A stretch of DNA of 64,000 bases from Neurospora intermedia (GCA_037102815.1 BTPP01000006.1:868001-932000); one strand, 5' to 3'. Shown: positions 24,798 through 38,205, numbered from the stretch's first letter. Program-made: numbers and translations. Notes: generated by a model from the sequence alone, not told the origin.

Positions 24798-27700
24798 AAA
24801 TCCTATACTACCACTACTATATATTACTATATCTATACTATTACCTCCTCCTCTAATTAATTGAACTTTTACATTTTAGGAAATTATTCGCCGTATATAT
24901 TCGTTATAAATAATAAAATATTAATCGTATTTATACGTAAATATATAAGGGTAAGTAGGGATAGTAAATTTACTCGGAATTAAGTATATATAGAGGATAA
25001 GTAGTAGCCCCGCCGTTTGACGGGGGTAAGAAGAAGAATATTAATTATTAATACAATAAATTTAAAAGAAGAATAAACGTACGTAGGGAGGGTGGAAATA
25101 GACCTACTAGTACTTATATATATATATTTTTAATACCTACTAATAAAATATTAGATAGTAAAGCTTATAAAGAAAGGGATATATAGGACGGTAATTTACT
25201 AAAAGGGATCTTACGTATATATACTATATAAAATACAGACCGGCGTATAAATTTTAGGGAAGCTACGCCAACTATTAGAACAATTTATAAAATAATACGA
25301 ATATAACCAAAGAGACTTACACGGAATTCCAGTAATCTTGGCTCGCAACGGGCGGCTAAATATATTAAATTAGCATTATAATACTAAACCTAAATTTCGT
25401 AATAGGATTAACTTCTATTTATTATTTCAATTCTTATCTAAAGGAAATATACTTCCTAATATACCTAAACAATCGTATTATCCTTAAACTTAACTATATA
25501 TAAGCGGACAAGCTTAATAATTATAATACCAATAATTATAGGAGTTTACTATTCCTCCTATAGTATTTCTAAATTAAGGATTGGATAGTGGGAATTAGTA
25601 CGTACTACTAGAATTAGAATAATAAAAATATAATTATTATTAATATTCTTCAATACAAAAATATAATTAATATAGCCAAAGTAAAATACGCTTAATCGCT
25701 TATACTATATATAGTCGCTACAACCGAATATAAAACACGTATTCTCCCTATATAATAACTATATAAATAGATATTAGTAGACTAGCTTTACTAATACTAT
25801 ATAGATTGGTCTAGGTATAATAAAAATTCAATACTATAGTTAATAGCTATTAGTATAATTGAGGAGCTAATAGTATAATTTAATAGTATTAAGACGGCCT
25901 TTTTATAGTTTAATAAAATAATAAGATATTAATATAATATAATTAAAATGTTTTATATATTATATAATTAGTAGGAGAGTCTAATAGAATTAGAGGGAAG
26001 AAGCTACGTCTACGCGCTATCGAAATACAAGTCGTTAATACAATTATTTTAATTTTTAATAACTTCTTAATAGTAAAAAATATCGCTATATTCAATAATT
26101 TATAACTCTATATTATATATATACCTATATATACGACCAAATTTTATAGAAGTATATCTAGTATTATATTGTAAAATTGAAATATCGGGTTATTAATTAT
26201 CGATTTAATTTAATTATTACTATCAAAGTCTATTCTTATTACTAAATACCAGTACTATTACTAAATTTAACCCAACAGCCTTATTCTAATATACTCTAAT
26301 TTTACTACTAAGGCTATACTAGACCAAATATTTATATATAGGCAGGGAGATATATAATAGGGAGTACGTACTAGTTAATAAACCTAAACTTCCTATATTA
26401 TTTAATTATATTATTTTAAAATATATTAGGATAATCCCGTAGCTTATTATAATCGCTATAGTAAACTTCTTAAATCAATCTTCGAAACGTTAGCGTAGTA
26501 GATGTAGAACCTATATACTCTAGCAATTTCCGACCTTTATTAATTATATAATAATATATTTTAATTTCCTTAGAAGGAATTTGATTAATAGTAAATAACT
26601 ATAGGTAGGTAGCATCCGCAAATTAATTTATATCGACTTTATATTCCACTTCTTCTTTTAAGGATTAATTAAAATTATTCTAATCGGTTCGTAATAATAC
26701 TTTACTAAATAGAATTGGGTAATCCTTATAAAGCTGGATTATTTCTATTGAAAATTGGGGGTCGGATTCCTTAAAAGCGCTTTAAAGGACGAATTGTAGC
26801 GTTTTTAAAAGTTTAGCTTTATTAGTAATATTTTTTCGACATTCGAATAATTTGTCTCGTAAATATAGGTTTTAAAATATTTACCTATATAGTATATTAG
26901 AATCGAGGTTCGTGAAACGTAATACAATATAACGTAAGGATGGGGAGTAGGGATAGATTTTTCGTACGTAATAGAATTCTATACTATACAGTACGACTAA
27001 TAAAATACCGGAATAGATACTTGAATATAGGTTATATATACTTTAGTATCCAAGCCGGCCTAATATTTTAATATAGACGGGACGGGAATTTTTAAACTTA
27101 GTAAAAAAAGGGGGTTATAAAATATCGATTTACCTATATAAATTCTCCCTAATTAATATATTATAATTAATAGGCAGCGTATATTCTTCTATAAATGCCG
27201 GATAATATATCCTAGCGTAAATATTTAGCCTTAGCGTATTATTAAAATATTATAATGCTTTGCTTTTTTCTTTCGGACTCGCTTCATCCCCGTTATTATT
27301 ATCTTTATTATTACTAATAATAGAATTAGCCGTTAATCTAACCGCTGATCTAGTAGTTGAATTAGTAATTGAACCGAACGAGGTCGATAAAGCGAATATA
27401 TATAATTAGTTAAATCGGGTCCGGGTATTAATAATAATATCTATTATATACTAATAGTCAATACGATTAATATTCCGGCCTAGTAATACAACTATACTTT
27501 TAATAATAATTATTATAATTTTAACGATAACCATAACCGGGTTACGCCCTATCTCTAACCTTATTTTATTATATTAGGCCTTTTAAATATAATCCTTTTT
27601 AAGCTAATTTAGTATAAAAATTAGTATAATAAGGGCCTAAAAGCTATAGTTCGAAAGTTTATAATTAGTAAGGTAGTAATATAGTAATTAGAATCGTTAA

Positions 27701-29559
27701 ATACTTGGCGGGAAGGGCTACGCCCGGATTTCCGTCGAATATTTAATACAAGCAACTTTAATTAGAATAGCGTTACAGAATAAATTATATATTAAATTTA
27801 TAAGGTTAATATATTCTATATAGGCTAGGTTGAATAGTTGAGAAAGTATAAAGTCTAATATTGGATTAAAGGAGGCAAATATTAGGCTTGGATTATTTAT
27901 ACCCTATTATATACTATATTGCTTTATAAGGGTATTTTACTTAATAATCGATATTTTGTACTATATTTCTAATATTTAGGGGTAGTAGCGGCCTTAAGAA
28001 GAGGTAATCTTTAGATAGGTATTTACTACTATAATATATTGCCCTTTCGAATTATATATATAGTAGTAATAATAGAATTTCTTTGTATAAAGGCCTTTAA
28101 GGCTAGAGTTCTCGGCCTATTATAGTATATTATTAGTATAATATATAGTGTACGTATATAACCGGACCCTTGTACTATTGTTCAAATCTATTTCTAATTT
28201 ATTATCGAAATATATTATAGTCTTTAAACCTTTAATAATATTGCCGAAATTAGAACTATAGGGCCCTAGTATAATAGGGAAAATACTACCGGGATAAGAG
28301 CGTTCTTTTTCCGAAAGACTAGCGGGTATAAAATAAAACCCTATTAAACTCCGATACGAATTTTAGAATACTCTAAAGCTATTGATAAAATTTAGGTGTA
28401 GGAAAGAAATAATAAGAAGGATACCCGGGATATTCTAGTCCTATTATTCCTCGAAAATTGGACGGCCAAATATTACTAGTTCGAACTCTATACGGACTAA
28501 ATATATATAATAAAAAGGAATAATAATATCGTTATTACTATAGGTATCGATAATTATCCTTCGATATATATATTACTATTCGCCTTATTACTATTAGAAA
28601 ACCGGCTCATTGTATTTCGGGAATAGGTTAATAACTTTATTGCGTCGTATAGTTAGTTTCTAATTCGAATTAATATAGTTTTTACTAAAGTATTGGTTAA
28701 TAAAAATATTGTAATTGATATAAGAATATACTCGATCCTCCGGGATATATACGATACTTAATTTAAGAACTAGTTTATTGTTGTTTTATAGTAGGTCTAT
28801 TATAATGGTAATACGGCTAAATCTATATTGAAATACCTCTTAAATTTATAATACTAATTAGTTGTAATAAATATAAAGGTCTATACGGTAATTGTACCCT
28901 ATACTATATACCCGCCTAATATAAATATTAATAATATTAGGGGAATTATTAGAAATATTTCGATAATTAATAGGATAATTACTATTAAAATATCGATAAT
29001 ATACTTAATCGGATGGGAAAATGCAGCCTTCTCTAATACCGTCTATAATAATGTAAATATATTTCCTAGAAGTACTACGAATCGAAGACAGTTATATATA
29101 CGAATAAAATAATTTATATAGTTCGTTAACGAATAAACTAGGCCTAGAATAAGTATATTTACTAATGTTAAAAGATATAATATTCTTAAATATTATTAGT
29201 GGATCGAAGAATATAAATTTTATTATTAGGATAGGAAGGTTACTTATATTCCTACCCGAATTTAAATCCTATAGTATTTTTAACTATGCTTTTGTATCGT
29301 TTACCTCTTTAATTATAATAATTACCTCAAAGTAGAATTTCCCTTTGTCCTTTGCAATTTAGGTCGTAAATTTAGTAATAGTATTATTAGACTTCTTAAT
29401 ATTTATTAGGGCTCTAGCTTCTTCGAATCGTCGTTTTTCTTCGGGCTTAAATTTAATTAGTAAAATCGGTATTTTTAGGACGTTTAGCAGAATATTTACT
29501 TTACGTATATTTATTATAAATATACGTTAGTATATATAGTCCTTTAATATTAATATTTA

Positions 29560-29949
29560 TTATAGGAGGGCCTTAATAATATTTAGAATCTACCTGTTAT
29601 TACTATAAATTTTATAAAGGGCTTCCTAAAATATAAATTAAATATCGCAACTAAGGCTATATAGGTCGATAAATATTGCTATAACCTTTTCGAATTCGGA
29701 TATTTCGAACTCTTTAATTTAATATATCGGAATTAGGATTAATACGTCGGATAGATCTTCCTTTAACTTAGGTAGAAATTTTAGCGGAATAATTTTTTTT
29801 AATTTATTAAACGCTATTAACTCTAATAATAGTTTAGCAAAGGTAACATCCTTATATATATTAGCGCCTAGAATATTATTAAGGTCTAATACCGTGCGGA
29901 GGGTACTAATCGCTATATCTTTAATATTACTATTATAAAGGTTATTCAA
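29560..29949 (-). pseudogene. Decayed coding remnant, unclassified
   Basis: A 76-codon frame (29949-29719) remains open on the minus strand inside highly mutated DNA, with a plausible protein composition (KDVTFAKLLLELIAFNKLKK, then LKFLPKLKEDLSD). The same frame continues to about 29560 past a few TAA/TAG codons that could once have been Gln or Trp codons (..KEFEISEFEKVIAIF..). A transposon gag- or ORF1-like protein is possible, but I see no diagnostic motif. Confidence 0.25.
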
Positions 29950-30269
29950 ATCGATAATAATTATAAAAAGGTTAGTATAATAAATTTAATACTATTTCTA
30001 AAGTATAATAATTTATTCTTATCTTTAGTATTAGTATTGGCCCTATCTTCGGTAAGAATTTTACTATTTAGAAAAGCGGGGTTATAGTTTATAGAAATAT
30101 CGTCGTTATAACGGAAGCTTTTATTATCGTTATAATTATTACTACTACCAATAAAACTAGCCGAAAGCTCTCCGGGCTATATACCTAACTATTAAGAATA
30201 CGCATTATTAAAATCTAAGGCAATTAGCTAAACTTCCCTAGCCTAAATTGAAATATACTTCCTACAACT

Positions 30270-30507
30270 GGAAAGTTTCGCCTTTTTTCGTAGCGGGTTC
30301 GTACTTACGTCGGCGAATAAGTGAGGGTAGTTAAATATATTAATTTAATATTATAGTAGTAAAAATATAATAAAATTAATTAAATATTATATAATATAAT
30401 ATTATTTGAATATATTATATTGGTAGGATATATTGAAATTGGGTTATTACTATATTAACTTTTTACTATACCCCTAACGACGATACCGAAAAAAGTAGGG
30501 ACTTTCC
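30270..30507. repeat. Imperfect inverted repeat, possible small non-autonomous element
   Basis: The left arm at 30270-30295 (GGAAAGTTTCGCCTTTTTTCG..) matches the reverse complement of 30481-30507 at roughly 20 of 26 positions. About 185 bases lie between the arms. Flanking and inner bases show weaker similarity, as expected if both arms were independently mutated by RIP. Ends and target-site duplication are not identifiable. Confidence 0.3.
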
Positions 30508-31706
30508 GGGCGACGGAGTTTCTAACCTAGTAATTATATACATAGGCAACGCTATACGGCTATACGATAACGAAATTTAAGATTGAACTCCTTCTATTTC
30601 TATTTATTGAGGGTATTTTCAATATTAAACGAAATTGAAATAGGTAGGTAAATAGAATTAAATATAATATAGTATATATAAAGTAAAATTTAAAATCTCC
30701 TTCGATATTTAATATTCCCCCCTCCTCTCTCTTCTCTCTTCCTCCCTCTCCCTTTTTTACCTTTATTATTACTATTACTCATTATTATTATCGTTTTCCC
30801 TTAAGTTTTTTTTTTTTTTTTTTTTTCGTTTTTTAACACATTTCAAGAAGAAGAAGAAGAATAACAATAATAACTACAATATTATTACTATATCTTCCGA
30901 ACGGCGCCTTCCTCCTTCTAACTGTTGGGTTAGAAGTACTATTAGTACTAGCTAATAAACTCCCTACGGTAGTATTTAGGTAAAATCTTACTTAATTTTA
31001 CCTACTTTATTTTATTATATAAATTAATATAAAATAATAACTTCTACCTATCCCCGTCGCTAATATAAGTACGCCGGCTAACGCCCGGATTCTTAACCCT
31101 CGCTTACTCTCTAGTGCCGGTACCCTACTTCAAATACCTACCTAGCTTATAATAATTAATTATAATAATTCAACCGTTTGTAATTCTAAATAAAAAGGGC
31201 AGTAAACCTTCCGCTAATCCTAGCCTCTTTTTTTTCTCCCGGTTACCCGGGCTAATTTTAAATAAATCTATACTATTACCCTCCGTATCGCTAATTATTA
31301 TTAGGACGATAACCCTACGCCCCTTTCCGAAGTAGATATAGATAGAATTAAAAGTTTAATAGGCAAAATTTATATATAGTATTTTTTTATTTATTACTCT
31401 AATAAATTATTACCGGGTGCTTATTCCGTTCAATTTCTAAAGATCGATACTAATACTAATACTTTCCAAACTATATATAATTATAGTAATACAATGTATA
31501 ATAATTTAAAGCGGGAGATCTATAGTAAATTATTTTATGTAAGTTTTTTTCTTTTTTCTCTTTTTTTTTTTTTTTTCAAACTTTATCCTTTTTTTAGTTT
31601 TTTTTTTCTTTTTTTTTTCAATCTTTTTTTTCAATCTTTTTATCCCTATTCCTTCCTTTTTCTTTCTTTTTTTTATTATACTAATTTTTAATAATGATAG
31701 AATTAA

Positions 31707-32752
31707 ATGCTCGATTGGATCGCGGATTATAATAATACCTATTTTCGTATTAATACTAATAAGTAGCTTAAATATATAGAGTATAATAAATATACGGTTA
31801 AATGGTTGGAAAGACGCCTCGATAGGACGGTATATAATATTGTTTATAAACTAATATCCAAAATTTTATTGTAGAATAATAATTTTACTTGTAGAAGGGG
31901 TAAGCCTTAATTTTTTATTAAGGTCTCTTTCGCTACTTTAATAATATTTATAAGTAGAATTATAGCGCGGGAAAAAAAACTCAATTCTAATATATATTAA
32001 TATCCTTGTATCGGTAAAGAATAAATTAAAAATAATATTAAACGTAAGGATTTTTTCTAAATATTTAATAGTATAGTAATTTATAAAGAATTTAGAAAGA
32101 TTAAAGCTAATTATTTTACTTAGGATATATAATAATTACCCCCCCTTACTATCGATAACGTTATAATCGAAGTTAGTAAGGATATATTAGTTTGTAATAT
32201 TATTAACCGTAGAAAAGCGCCTAATACTAACGATAAGGAAAATATTAATAGTTAAACTACTAAATCTCCTTCTTCCGCTATTATTACTACCGCCGCCGTT
32301 TGCTCCCCTTCTATTTTTTCTTCTCCTTACCGCCCTCCTAATAATTAAAAAGCGGTTAATAATATACTATTCCCCTTTAATTTTCCTCCTAACTGCTAGG
32401 GTTTCCGCGCCCCTCCTAATTGTTAATTATTTAATAGATCCAACTATAGTAATTTCCTTAGTTTTACCCCCTTTCGCCCCTACTCTAACTATAGTTATAG
32501 CTATATAATATCCTCCCCTCGTCTTTTTTATAGTTTTAACCGTACTTTAAATAGTACTACCGATAATCGTTCACCTTACCGAATATTATTAAGGGTAGTT
32601 ACTCTGCTAATTCGCCTAGCGGAGGAATAATAGTAGTAGAAGGCCGAAGAGATAAAAAGGTTATAAATTTTGGAGCGCTAGTAAATAAATAAAGCGCGTA
32701 CTATTATTAATATTTTATTGAAACGCCTATACCCTCACGAGAGAGCGATGTC
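31707..32752 (+). pseudogene. RIP-killed gene with fossil poly-glutamine and coiled-coil region
   Basis: From ATG 31707 one frame can be followed for about 1 kb: MLDW.., then EYNKYTVKWLERRLDRTVYN, a Ser/Pro-rich middle (about 32250-32560) and a charged helix (KAEEIKRL*ILER**INKAR) near 32640-32700. Almost every interruption is TAA or TAG, the products expected from CAA, CAG or TGG by C-to-T or G-to-A change. At 32628-32639 four consecutive stops (TAA TAG TAG TAG) sit exactly where a CAACAGCAGCAG glutamine run would be. No domain is recognised; it may be a transposon protein or a duplicated host gene. Confidence 0.45.
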
Positions 32753-33180
32753 CGGGGCCCAAAACGTATTATAGCTGTCGTAGACCTACACTAGAGGTCG
32801 TAGTACTATAGGCCCTACATCGTCGCGAGGAAGGCGCGGTGGTTCTATCTATAATAGGCCAAAATGCAAAAAAAATACCCGTCTTAGCATCCTAAATAGG
32901 AATTTCTAGCGCTAAACAAGATACAGTTTTAATAATATATATAGATAGTACTATATTTCGACCTGTTCAGATAGTTATATCTCTATATCACCTACGTATA
33001 TTAATTTGCAAAAAATATTGAGCGATAGAGTTTAATTAATTGTATATCCTATATTATTTGTATTAAGATGCAGCGTGAAACGCAGCGTTGCGTAGTATTG
33101 TAAATGAAATTCCGTTAAATAGTTATACGACTGTTTTATAGTTTTAATACGACTATAGCGCGGGTTCCCGGTTGTTTGGT

Positions 33181-33278
33181 ACTCCCAGTAAGTCTAGTAC
33201 TCCTACTAAGTAGAAGTTTAGCTAGCACTCCTAGTAAGTCGGTGTATTAGTATTTCTACTACTCCCGGTAAATTTATA
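33181..33278 (+). repeat. Degenerate repeat ACTCCYRSTAA, four copies
   Basis: Related words begin at 33181, 33199, 33227 and 33261 (for example ACTCCCAGTAAGTC and ACTCCTAGTAAGTC). Spacing is irregular, so this is either a decayed minisatellite or the remains of a repetitive coding segment. Confidence 0.5.
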
Positions 33279-34159
33279 TACTAGTACTATTATTTATATT
33301 ATTACTAAGTCTACTACCTTTAATTAATACTAATATTCTTTTATTAATATTAATACCCTTTTATTACTATAACTATCGTATAATACTAGGAATTATTTGG
33401 AATCGTCGATATTAATTAATTTGAGGTCTTCAAACGATTGTACGACCGTTTGTACTATTGTGTACCCGTTTGTACAATTATTAGTAAAGTATATTTAATT
33501 GTGTATTATTACTTCTTCGTTTATAGGTTTTATTAAAGAAGGTGTAATACTATTACCAACGACCGCTACTTTAAGTTATCCTACTACCTTCTACCGACTT
33601 TAACCGATTTTAACCTTTTACTTTTTATTTTTTAATATTAATAAAGTAATTGCAATACTATTTATTAGCCGACCCTACTATAAACCCGACTATTAGTTAG
33701 ACCGATAGAAATTTCTAGTATTTGTTGGCTTTCTCTCTAAAGGGTATAAGAATCTAGCTCCCTCTGCCTTTCGATTTTCAAACTCTCTCTTTTTTAATAT
33801 AATATAATTAATATTTTATATTTAATATTAACCTTAATATTTAATTTTAGATATTTTTTACCTTCGAAATAACTTTAATACTATCCTATAGTAATTTAGG
33901 CTTAACTATTCGCCTATTTCGAAAATTAGCCGCTCTTCTAAATTGGTAGCGAATTTAGGCTTGATTATTTGCCTATTAATAACCGGCCGCTTTTCTAAAC
34001 TAGCCGTTAAAGCGGGTTAGTCCCCTCCTTTTATTTCCCCTCTTCCCTTCTACTACTAATATTACTATAGCAAAGTATATTAGTATTTTTTATTACCCGG
34101 GGCAAAACGTATCGGTTATTTAGTAGAATTAAAGAGGTATATAAATATTTATTAGTAAA

Positions 34160-34160
<1 letters not shown>

Positions 34161-34194
<34 letters not shown>
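34161..34194 (+). repeat. C34 homopolymer inside the AT-rich block
   Basis: Thirty-four consecutive C residues are flanked directly by AT-rich sequence (AGTAAAT before, TAAATAAT after). A pure C run has no internal CpA on either strand, so RIP cannot change it except at the ends. It may also arise or grow by slippage. The complementary strand could form G-quadruplexes. Confidence 0.9.
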
Positions 34195-34198
<4 letters not shown>

Positions 34199-34515
34199 TA
34201 ATACTTATTTAATTATTTACTAATATTTGGCTTGTATAGATTCTTTAACCTAGTATTATTATACTATCCTTCCTAATATCGATATCCGATATCGCTACTA
34301 TCCTATATTACCCTACGGAGTACCTAATTAGTAATACGTAGGCTGCTAGGGCGAAATTAGAAGGGTAAAGTTATTAATTTAACCTACCCTATCGATCCTT
34401 AAAGATAAGTTATCAATGTGGATTAAGTTGATAATTATGAGAATAATTGGGGCTAGAGTGATAAGATTAATAATTCCTATTAGAATTAAAATTTGTATTT
34501 AAAGTTAGATATTTT

Positions 34516-34680
34516 ATCTTTTAATCTTTTTAGTCTTTTAATCTTTTTAGTCTTTTTAATTAATTAATTATCCTATTAAATAATTTAGTCTTTTAGTCTT
34601 TTAGTCTTTCAATCCTTTTAGTTAATTAATTATCTTGTTAAATAATTTAATCGTTTAATTATTTAGTCAATTAATTAAGT
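34516..34680 (+). repeat. TTAGTCTTTT / TTAATTAATTA simple repeats
   Basis: Words of the form TTAGTCTTTTAATCTTTT recur several times at 34516-34560 and again at about 34580-34620, alternating with TTAATTAATTATC blocks near 34560 and 34625. This is a compound low-complexity tract with no coding appearance. Confidence 0.6.
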
Positions 34681-35983
34681 ATTTATCTAAGATGGAGTTT
34701 AATTTTAATTAAGAGCCGTTTTCCGGCAATTAAGAGTAGAATTAAATTCAGCAATACTACAGTTGTAGTAAAAAGAAACTAATATTAGTATTTATTAGTA
34801 AGAATAATTTAAACCTTTTTACAGTTATTCATAATATTTGCTATAATAAGCGTATTTTAGTATATCTTTTTTCCCCTTTATTTTTATTTAGTCTATTATC
34901 TCCCTTCTTATTAATTAACTAATTAACCGGTATTGTTTATTTAACGGTAAATCTTTTAAAATATATAAATCCTATTAATAGAATCCTAGTATGCTGTATT
35001 ATTTTACTACCTGCGGGTGAATGGGATACTTACTTGTGGGTAATATTACGATCCGAACTACGGGGGGTTGTAAGTATAATTTAAGTAATACTAATTGGTT
35101 GGCTATTAGTAATAGGCTATATTTTAAATAACTAACTTTTTACTTCTTTTTAGAATCGATTTTAATAACGTTAAATAGTATTAAACTTATAATTTACTAT
35201 TAATCTTAATACCGATAATTCCGATACCGGTAATCCCGCTATCCCTAATCCCTCTATTAGTAATAAACGAAGTCCTAAAGCCGCTTTAATATTATTACCG
35301 GAAAATAGCCGAATTTATATTTATTAGCGGCCCGCTCTTTTAGAAGTTATAGAGTATTTTAATAATACCCTTCGCTAATAAGTTTAGGAGAATTTACCCC
35401 CTTAGTAAATTGAGTAATTTGTATAACTTTAATAATTATAACCCCCAGTATTTTAATATCTAAATCCTCGTTAATAGTTTAATAGCGAGGATATTAATAT
35501 TTCTATATAAGAGTTATTAGAGTTTAAACGGTAATAGTAATAATAGTAAGGGGAATTCGGACCTTATATAATTATATATTAAGAGTTTGAGGCTAGGCAA
35601 TATTAATAACTATAATAGTTATAGTAAATATAGTATATATAATAATTTCCCTAACTTCCCCTACTATAAATTTAATAATTTTAATATTAATAGATAGTTT
35701 AACCCTAGCCGGCTTAGAGAGCTGGTCTAGATTTATAACGGCCTATTAATTGTTCGATTTAATTATTGTAACCCTAATTTTAATAAGTCGATACTTAGTC
35801 TACTATTATTAATAGTTACCGATTTAAGATATATACCCCAAAATATTAAACTATTAAGTTTAAGGCTAGTTATACTAAATAAAATATTTAGTATAAAATA
35901 GGTGGTTAGTATTTATAAGTATGTTTTGTGCTCCTAATACTCTCTTATAAATTGTTATTAATATTATTGTTAGATAGGATAAT

Positions 35984-37000
35984 GAAGAGACTATTCGAGC
36001 CCGCTACGAAAGAGACTAAATCTAATGTAATTACTATTTTTATAAGTATAATTAGGAATAAGATATTATATTTACTCCCTCTATAGTAATATTAATTGCC
36101 CGGCAATATCCTAGTTTAGAATCGATTGCTAGCGAACTAGAACGATTTATATATTACTATTATTATATTATACGGCCTATTGTAGATTATAATTTAATAA
36201 TTGGATTATATTGATTCTATAATAGTAATAACCGATTTATTTGCCCGAATTACTATATTATCCGAGCTATTGCAGACTGCAATCCAGCTACGGGCAATTG
36301 TACTATATGTGATAATAATTAGTGATTTATTTATCCCAATTATCGGTTCTTTCAATATAATAGCGAACGCAATCCTATTACCGGTAATTATATATTTTAT
36401 TAATTATTTATATAATATAATTTTAATTCTTAGTATAAAGTTTATTGTATTTATAATAGTATTGCCGACCGTCTAGATTATATAACTTATAATTTTATAG
36501 AACGGAATTACTATTTATTGTATTTGGGAAGACCTAGGAATTGTTTAATTACTCTTAATCTTCTAATATAGTCTGCCGATAATAATAATACTAGTATTTA
36601 ATTTAATGAAGAGATACCTTACTTTTTTTACCCGGTATATGGATTAGTACGGCGCCCTATTAATAAGGATCCTATTACTAGATTTTATATAATATATATA
36701 TATATTAGTCCTTATTATAATATTCGAAAAGAGAATAAAATCTATTTGAATTGCTACTAAGATTTTCCCCGCGGTTATTTCTTTAATAGGTACAGTATTG
36801 AATAAAATTATTACTAAAATTGTTAGGTACTATTGAATAAAGATTAAGAGGACGATAATAATTATAATAATTCTTATTATTTCGATAATAATTAAAATAA
36901 TAACGATCCTTTCTAAGTTAGACCCCGCTTGTAAATGCGTAATAATCCTCTTAATAGTCCCGACGCTACTTTTAATATTGATGATTTCGTTTAAGACTAT
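35984..37000 (+). pseudogene. Decayed Cys-containing frame upstream of the Helitron
   Basis: One plus-strand frame holds coding-like sequence over about 1 kb with mainly TAA/TAG interruptions: IARQYPSLESIASELERF (about 36090-36150), FICPNYYIIRAIADC and GNCTICDNN (about 36236-36315), and RLVRRPINKDPITRF-like sequence near 36630-36680. CxxC-type pairs spaced along the frame suggest a former zinc-binding protein or the N-terminal part of the adjacent Helitron product. It was read by eye from mutated DNA, so frame shifts may be missed. Confidence 0.3.
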
Positions 37001-37219
37001 AGCCTTCTAGAGATTCAGTCCTAATCCTAATTCTAACCTTCCTAATTATAATAGAGAGGTTAGTATAGTCCCGGACGCCCCAAACTACCCCCGGGCTTAT
37101 AATAACTAGCCGGGCTTCAATTCCCGGGCTTATTCGGCGTTGAATTTAAGTGGGACCCGGTCTTCGCTAGTAATATAAATATACAAGTAATCCTAGATTC
37201 CTATTATAAATAGTTTTGC

Positions 37220-38173
37220 AATTACTAAATTGTACTAGATATAGAGACTATAGAGGAGTATATTCGATATAAAGAAAAGTAGTTCCAATTGAGGGTAGAT
37301 AATAATAGTATTTGTGAGCGATATTATTATACCGATGTAAATTTGCGGCCGGGCGAGCCGTTTAAATACTCTACGGCTAATAATATAGACTTTAGTACCT
37401 TCGGTCCTAATATTAATGAATATTGGCTACTACCTCTTAATTTAGTAGAAGAGATACTTATTGTACGAATCTATATTTATATCGATATTTATACTTTTAG
37501 CCGCCAATAACGAAAATATAGGGGTTATTATATTAATTTCCTACGGAATATATCCTATATCTGCCGTTAATTACCTAAATTACTATAAAAAGTCGATATT
37601 GTTTTACTACGGCTATAAAATATATAGAACTACCCTAACCTTAATTATATACGTAAAGAATTTAAGGTTAACCGTTATAAGATTAATATATAGCTTCGGT
37701 TTTTGAAAGATAATTACTTTAGTTATAAAGATATTGAAATTGTATAAGAGTAGTTCGATACTTTACTAGAAGATGGGGATATTATAAATAATATAGCTAA
37801 TATTCTAATAGACGATATTGTTATTAAAAACTTCGATGTATTATAAGAGGATAGACTGGAAGAAATCTTAAAGGAAGCCAATAAAATAAAAGTTGGTATA
37901 GCCTTTAATATACTAGGTAGTACTTTTAGGGATATTGATTAATTTAAGGTACAATTTTGTAGGGACCTAATACTAGACCCTAACTTTCTACTAATTGAAT
38001 TTGTAAATATACTAGATAATTAGCAACTACTACTTCTAGGTCAAATACTATAACCTATAGGGTTTAAAGGACAATTTGTAGGCTAGTAGGAAGAACTTAT
38101 AGGTTAGTAATAAAAGCCTTTAGGTCCGGCTCCTCCTCCGGCTGCCGATTTACTTCTAGATCCTAACCCGGTT

Positions 38174-38205
<32 letters not shown>

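Noticed and set aside
25347-30372. Similar TAAATATATTAAwTTA words near 25352 and 30335 as possible long terminal repeats
   Set aside because: Similarity is limited to about 35 bases of AT-rich sequence that RIP produces anywhere; no TG..CA ends, primer site or polypurine tract could be identified.
31494-31691. A 65-codon frame of almost only Phe, Ser, Leu and Tyr
   Set aside because: It is the translation of long T-rich tracts (31545-31680) inside the block and carries no coding signal.
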